A stretch of DNA of 8,157 nt from Streptomyces sp. NRRL S-118 (lineage in GTDB: Bacteria > Actinomycetota > Actinomycetes > Streptomycetales > Streptomycetaceae): contig NZ_KL591015.1 in assembly GCF_000716335.1 (NCBI RefSeq), forward strand, positions 1-8,157, written 5' to 3'. The position numbers were made by a program, and so were the translations under genes. The notes beneath the pieces were generated by a model. It searched no databases. It saw nothing but the letters and a program-made list of their open reading frames with translations, and had not been told where the DNA came from. Shown one piece after another: positions 6,004 through 8,157 of this stretch. Position 1 is the first letter of the stretch. Each line of letters starts with the position of its first letter.

Positions 6004-6465
6004 ATGGCACCCACGTACGACCACCCCGGCGAGCGCGCGGCGGCGGACCCCATCCGGCTGCTGGCGATCCGTGACACCCCGCTCTCCCTCGACGAGGTCT
6101 TCCGGGCCGTCGGCGACGACGCGGCCGGGGGCACCGCGCTCTTCGTGGGCACCGTGCGCAACCACGACGGCGGCGCCGACGTGGACGCCCTGGGTTACTC
6201 CAGCCACCCCACCGCGGAGGCCGAGCTGCGCCGGGTCGCCGAGAAGGTCGTCGCCGACCACCCGGTCAGGGCGCTGGCCGCCGTGCACCGCGTGGGCGAC
6301 CTGTCCGTCGGGGACCTGGCGGTGGTCGTCGCCGTGTCCTGCCCGCACCGCGCGGAAGCCTTCGCGGCCTGCCGGAAGCTGATCGACGACCTCAAGCACG
6401 AGGTGCCGATCTGGAAGCACCAGCGCTTCTCCGACGGCACCGAGGAGTGGGTCGGGGCCTGCTGA
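6004..6465 (+). CDS. moaE: Molybdopterin synthase catalytic (large) subunit MoaE
   Basis: This 153-residue cytosolic protein would pair with MoaD, transferring two sulfurs from the MoaD C-terminal thiocarboxylate to precursor Z (cPMP) to form molybdopterin. Visible family features are ALFVGTVRNHDGG (45-57), with R52 in the place of the conserved VR arginine, HRVGDLSVGD (95-104), CPHRAEAF (113-120) with the conserved His-Arg pair H115-R116, and LKHEVPIWK (130-138), whose two lysines K131 and K138 have the same spacing as the active-site lysines of E. coli MoaE. The length is normal for the family. No MoaD is in the window, so the partner is encoded elsewhere. The start is uncertain: ATGs at 5974, 5995 and 6004 are all in frame and none has a strong ribosome binding site. 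I chose 6004 because MAPTYDHPGE resembles what I remember of Streptomyces homologues. Confidence 0.9.
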   Translation: MAPTYDHPGERAAADPIRLLAIRDTPLSLDEVFRAVGDDAAGGTALFVGTVRNHDGGADVDALGYSSHPTAEAELRRVAEKVVADHPVRALAAVHRVGDLSVGDLAVVVAVSCPHRAEAFAACRKLIDDLKHEVPIWKHQRFSDGTEEWVGAC

Positions 6466-6536
6466 GCCCCGGGCACATCACCGGGGCCCCCGGACTGGAT
6501 CCACGGGAAGGGTCGGGGCCCGCTGAGCCCCGGCAC
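6449..6536 (+). repeat. Direct repeat of the moaE 3' end (copies 6449-6476 and 6510-6536)
   Basis: The last codons, stop and following bases of moaE (6449-6476) recur 61 bp downstream (6510-6536) with one substitution and one missing G. In the second copy the same frame reads VGAR then TGA, against VGAC then TGA in moaE. Each copy contains GGGGC-N7-GCCCC, a small hairpin over the stop codon. Upstream of the second copy similarity fades quickly. Confidence 0.75.
6466..6487 (+). terminator. Hairpin terminator after moaE
   Basis: Perfect 7-bp arms GCCCCGG (6466-6472) and CCGGGGC (6481-6487) with an 8-nt loop, beginning at the base after the moaE stop. It competes with the smaller GGGGC-N7-GCCCC hairpin over the stop (6454-6470); the latter is repeated at 6515-6531. 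Confidence 0.65.
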
Positions 6537-6565
6537 GTCTCCCGCTGATCGCAAGTGGAGAGGGC

Positions 6566-6593
6566 CGTCCGGTCGGACGTGGCGATGGTCCGA
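6566..6593. promoter_or_regulatory. Cluster of GTCCG/CGGAC inverted repeats, possible operator
   Basis: CGTCCG-GT-CGGACG (6566-6579) is a 14-bp inverted repeat with a 2-nt centre. Its right half forms a second inverted repeat, TCGGAC (6573-6578) with GTCCGA (6588-6593), 9 nt apart. The cluster lies about 100 bp before the small membrane protein gene, within the 224-bp gap 6466-6689 that has no other gene. Confidence 0.35.
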
Positions 6594-6598
6594 TTTGC

Positions 6599-6645
6599 GT
6601 AACCGCACCCCGGGCACGAGCGTTGTGAGGGCGGATGGTTAATCT
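6599..6645 (+). promoter_or_regulatory. Weak promoter candidates for the small membrane protein gene
   Basis: GTAACC (6599-6604), 16 nt, then CGTT (6621-6624) loosely resembles ECF-sigma promoters of the GGAAC-N16-CGTT type. Separately, TAATCT (6640-6645) fits the TAnnnT -10 of the housekeeping sigma factor but has no matching -35. Either would give a short leader before the ATG at 6690. Both are pattern matches only. Confidence 0.2.
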
Positions 6646-6689
6646 GCTGATCAGTCAGTGGCGTTCGCGCATGGGGACGGGAGGTCGCG

Positions 6690-6860
6690 ATGGCAGTACT
6701 CGCCTGGTTGCTGATTCCGCTGTTCGCAGCCATCGGAGCTGCGATATGGGGAAGCTGGGCATCGCGCACCAAGACCATCGAGGACGTGGCCGAGCTCGCC
6801 GGCTACGCGCGCTTCCGTGACGCGATGGAGAAGACCCACTCCCGCGGCGGCCCGGCCTGA
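6690..6860 (+). CDS. Small single-pass membrane protein (56 aa), function unknown
   Basis: A 56-residue ORF with an excellent ribosome binding site, GGGAGG (6679-6684), 5 nt before its ATG. Residues 3-24 form a hydrophobic helix (starting VLAWLLIPLFAAIG, with Trp at 6, 20 and 23). A cytoplasmic-type polar tail follows, with SRTKT (25-29), the amphipathic EDVAELAGYARFRDAMEK (31-48) and a short Gly/Pro end. The N-terminus is uncharged and positive residues follow the helix, so by the positive-inside rule the tail should be cytoplasmic. I recall similar short proteins upstream of the PDZ protease gene in other Streptomyces, but cannot confirm it here. It is separated from the protease gene by 104 bp and a hairpin. 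No function can be assigned; a membrane-protein partner or modulator is one possibility. Confidence 0.8.
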   Translation: MAVLAWLLIPLFAAIGAAIWGSWASRTKTIEDVAELAGYARFRDAMEKTHSRGGPA

Positions 6861-6872
6861 GGTGTCCCGCCC

Positions 6873-6888
6873 CCGGGCCCGCGCCCGG
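6873..6888 (+). terminator. Short hairpin terminator after the small membrane protein gene
   Basis: Perfect 6-bp arms CCGGGC (6873-6878) and GCCCGG (6883-6888) with a 4-nt loop, starting 12 bp after the stop and followed by AAA. It suggests that the downstream protease gene has its own promoter. Confidence 0.55.
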
Positions 6889-6930
6889 AAAGCCCGTGCC
6901 GCGGTCACCCCGTACGGACCGGCCCCAGGG

Positions 6931-6958
6931 GTGGACTGACGGACGCGTCCCGTACTGT
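6931..6958 (+). promoter_or_regulatory. Probable promoter of the PDZ/Lon protease gene, leaderless transcript
   Basis: TACTGT (6953-6958) fits the TAnnnT -10 consensus and ends 6 nt before the ATG at 6965, so transcription would begin at or next to the start codon. TGGACT (6932-6937) is a partial -35 match with a short 15-nt spacer. No purine-rich ribosome binding site precedes the ATG, which agrees with leaderless translation, common in Streptomyces. Confidence 0.5.
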
Positions 6959-6964
6959 CGTTCC

Positions 6965-8053
6965 ATGCCACGCCGCACCGCGACGATGCTCGCTTCGACC
7001 CTCATCCTCATCGCGCTGCTCTGCGCGGGGGTCTTCATCAAGGTGCCCTATTCCGAGATGAGCCCCGGTCCGACGGTCAACACGCTGGGCGACTCCGGTG
7101 GCGAGCCGGTGCTCCGGATCTCCGGGCACAAGACGTACCCCACATCGGGGCACCTCAATATGACGACCGTCAGGGTCACCGGTGCGGACTACAGGATGAA
7201 CCTGGTCGAGGCCGTGTACGGCTGGCTGGCACACGACAGCGTCGTCGTCCCGCACGAGACGCTCTACCCGGACGGCAAGACCGAGGAGCAGTCCACGCAG
7301 GAGAACGCCGAGGAGTTCAGCCAGTCCCAGGAGAGCGCCAAGGTCGCCGCCCTCGGACAGCTGGGCATCCCGGTCACCGCCCGCGTCGTGGTCTCCTCCG
7401 TGCAGAAGGGCAGTCCCGCCGAGAGCGCGCTCCACGCGGGCGACGTGATCAGGGCGGTGGACGGCACGGCGGTCAAGGCGCCGCAGGACGTGGCCAAGCT
7501 GGTCACCCGGCACAAGCCGGGCGAGGACGTGGTCTTCACCGTCGTCCCGGCCAAGGCCGCGGCTGCGGCCGAGAAGGCAGGCCAGGAGCCCACCACCACC
7601 GAGAAGGTCACGATCACCACGAGGAAGTCCGACGAGGGCGACCGGGCGGTCGTCGGCATCCAGGCCGGGATCGACCACACCTTCCCGTTCGCCATCGACA
7701 TCAAGCTGGCCGACGTGGGCGGCCCCAGCGCGGGCCTCATGTTCTCGCTGGGCATCCTCGACAAGCTCACGCCCGGTGACCTGACCGGCGGCAGGTTCGT
7801 CGCCGGCACGGGCACCATCGACGACCAGGGCAAGGTCGGTCCCATCGGTGGCATCGACATGAAGCTCGTCGGCGCACGGAACGCCGGCGCCCGCTACTTC
7901 CTGACGCCGGCCGACAACTGCGCCGCCGCGGCGACGGACACACCGGAGGGCCTCACCCTGATCAAGGTGAAGTCCATCGACGATGCCGTGAAGTCCCTGG
8001 AGAAGGTCCGTACGGGCAACACCACCGGCCTGCCCAGCTGCTCGGCCTCCTAG
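6965..8053 (+). CDS. PDZ-domain Lon-type serine protease (YlbL-like), membrane-anchored or secreted
   Basis: A 362-residue protein. The basic N-terminus (MPRR) and a hydrophobic helix (residues 8-25, LASTLILIALLCAGVFI within it) form a signal anchor or signal peptide, so the rest lies outside the membrane. The next part (VPYSEMSPGPTVNTLG, 27-42) is typical of this family. A PDZ domain spans about 135-195 (VSSVQKGSPAE, HAGDVIRAVDG, DVVFTVV). A Lon-type S16 peptidase domain follows, from about 225: VGGPSAGLMFSLGIL (251-265) carries nucleophile S255 and GPIGGIDMKLVGA (292-304) carries K300. Their 45-residue spacing is close to that of the Lon Ser-Lys dyad. There is no ATPase domain. Two cysteines outside the helix (C319, C359) could pair. 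The ATG at 6965 is preferred over 6896, which would bury the hydrophobic helix behind 23 extra residues that span the promoter. Confidence 0.92.
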   Translation: MPRRTATMLASTLILIALLCAGVFIKVPYSEMSPGPTVNTLGDSGGEPVLRISGHKTYPTSGHLNMTTVRVTGADYRMNLVEAVYGWLAHDSVVVPHETLYPDGKTEEQSTQENAEEFSQSQESAKVAALGQLGIPVTARVVVSSVQKGSPAESALHAGDVIRAVDGTAVKAPQDVAKLVTRHKPGEDVVFTVVPAKAAAAAEKAGQEPTTTEKVTITTRKSDEGDRAVVGIQAGIDHTFPFAIDIKLADVGGPSAGLMFSLGILDKLTPGDLTGGRFVAGTGTIDDQGKVGPIGGIDMKLVGARNAGARYFLTPADNCAAAATDTPEGLTLIKVKSIDDAVKSLEKVRTGNTTGLPSCSAS

Positions 8054-8062
8054 GGCCTTCGA

Positions 8063-8090
8063 CGACGCCGGGCCCGCGCGCCCGGCATCG
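8063..8090 (+). terminator. Hairpin terminator after the PDZ/Lon protease gene
   Basis: Arms CGACGCCGGG (8063-8072) and CCCGGCATCG (8081-8090) pair over 10 positions with a single C/A mismatch, around an 8-nt loop, 9 bp after the stop. The remaining bases to the right edge (8091-8157) show no gene. Confidence 0.7.
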
Positions 8091-8157
8091 CACCCCCGGT
8101 CCACCGCACACGCACCTCTGGCAGCGCCCCACAGTGGCTCCTGAGCGGCACAGTGGC

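Noticed and set aside
6635..6820. 61-codon ORF in another frame over the small membrane protein
   Set aside because: It lacks the strong ribosome binding site and any membrane or domain pattern; the 6690-6860 frame has both a good site and a coherent protein.
6995..7030. Lipoprotein signal (lipobox) in the PDZ/Lon protease
   Set aside because: The cysteine at residue 20 is preceded by A-L-L, which lacks the small residue needed at -1; a simple signal anchor is more likely.
1..8157. Mobile element, phage, CRISPR, tRNA or biosynthetic cluster
   Set aside because: No transposase or integrase signature, no regularly spaced repeats, no tRNA-like fold, and only housekeeping-type or conserved unknown families were found.

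Overview
The window reads as ordinary chromosome of a Streptomyces-type actinomycete. The DNA is very GC-rich with strong G/C bias at third codon positions, several genes start with GTG, and the proteins resemble conserved actinobacterial families. I see no transposase, integrase, phage gene, CRISPR array, tRNA or rRNA.

Layout. (1) 2-2472, plus strand: three consecutive AIM24-family genes, 13 and 19 bp apart, evidently one operon. The first is cut by the left edge and carries a Pro/Gln/Tyr/Gly-rich low-complexity N-terminal region. (2) 2473-2589: a convergent gap with a strong bidirectional hairpin terminator. (3) 2590-4565, minus strand: a zincin-like 'zinc-dependent metalloprotease' (DUF2342) gene followed by a NUDIX hydrolase gene, coupled by a 4-base GTGA stop/start overlap. 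(4) 4566-4756: a 191-bp divergent control region with three separate inverted repeats. (5) 4757-8053, plus strand: an atypical SDR/epimerase-like protein with a possible C-terminal membrane anchor, a MoaE-type molybdopterin synthase large subunit, a 56-residue single-pass membrane protein, and a secreted or membrane-anchored PDZ/Lon-type serine protease (YlbL-like). Hairpins after each of these genes suggest mostly separate transcription units.

How the genes relate. From memory, a DUF2342 gene next to a PDZ/Lon protease gene is also seen in mycobacteria (Rv3195 and Rv3194c), so regions 3 and 5 look like conserved actinobacterial core with extra genes inserted. MoaE would join sulfur to precursor Z together with a MoaD encoded elsewhere. 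The roles of the AIM24 triplet, the SDR-like protein and the small membrane protein cannot be read from the sequence.

I found no clear new multi-gene system. The items most worth a second look are the AIM24 triplet, the atypical SDR lacking YxxxK, the metalloprotease lacking HExxH, the repeat-rich divergent control region, the duplicated moaE 3' end, and the small membrane protein.
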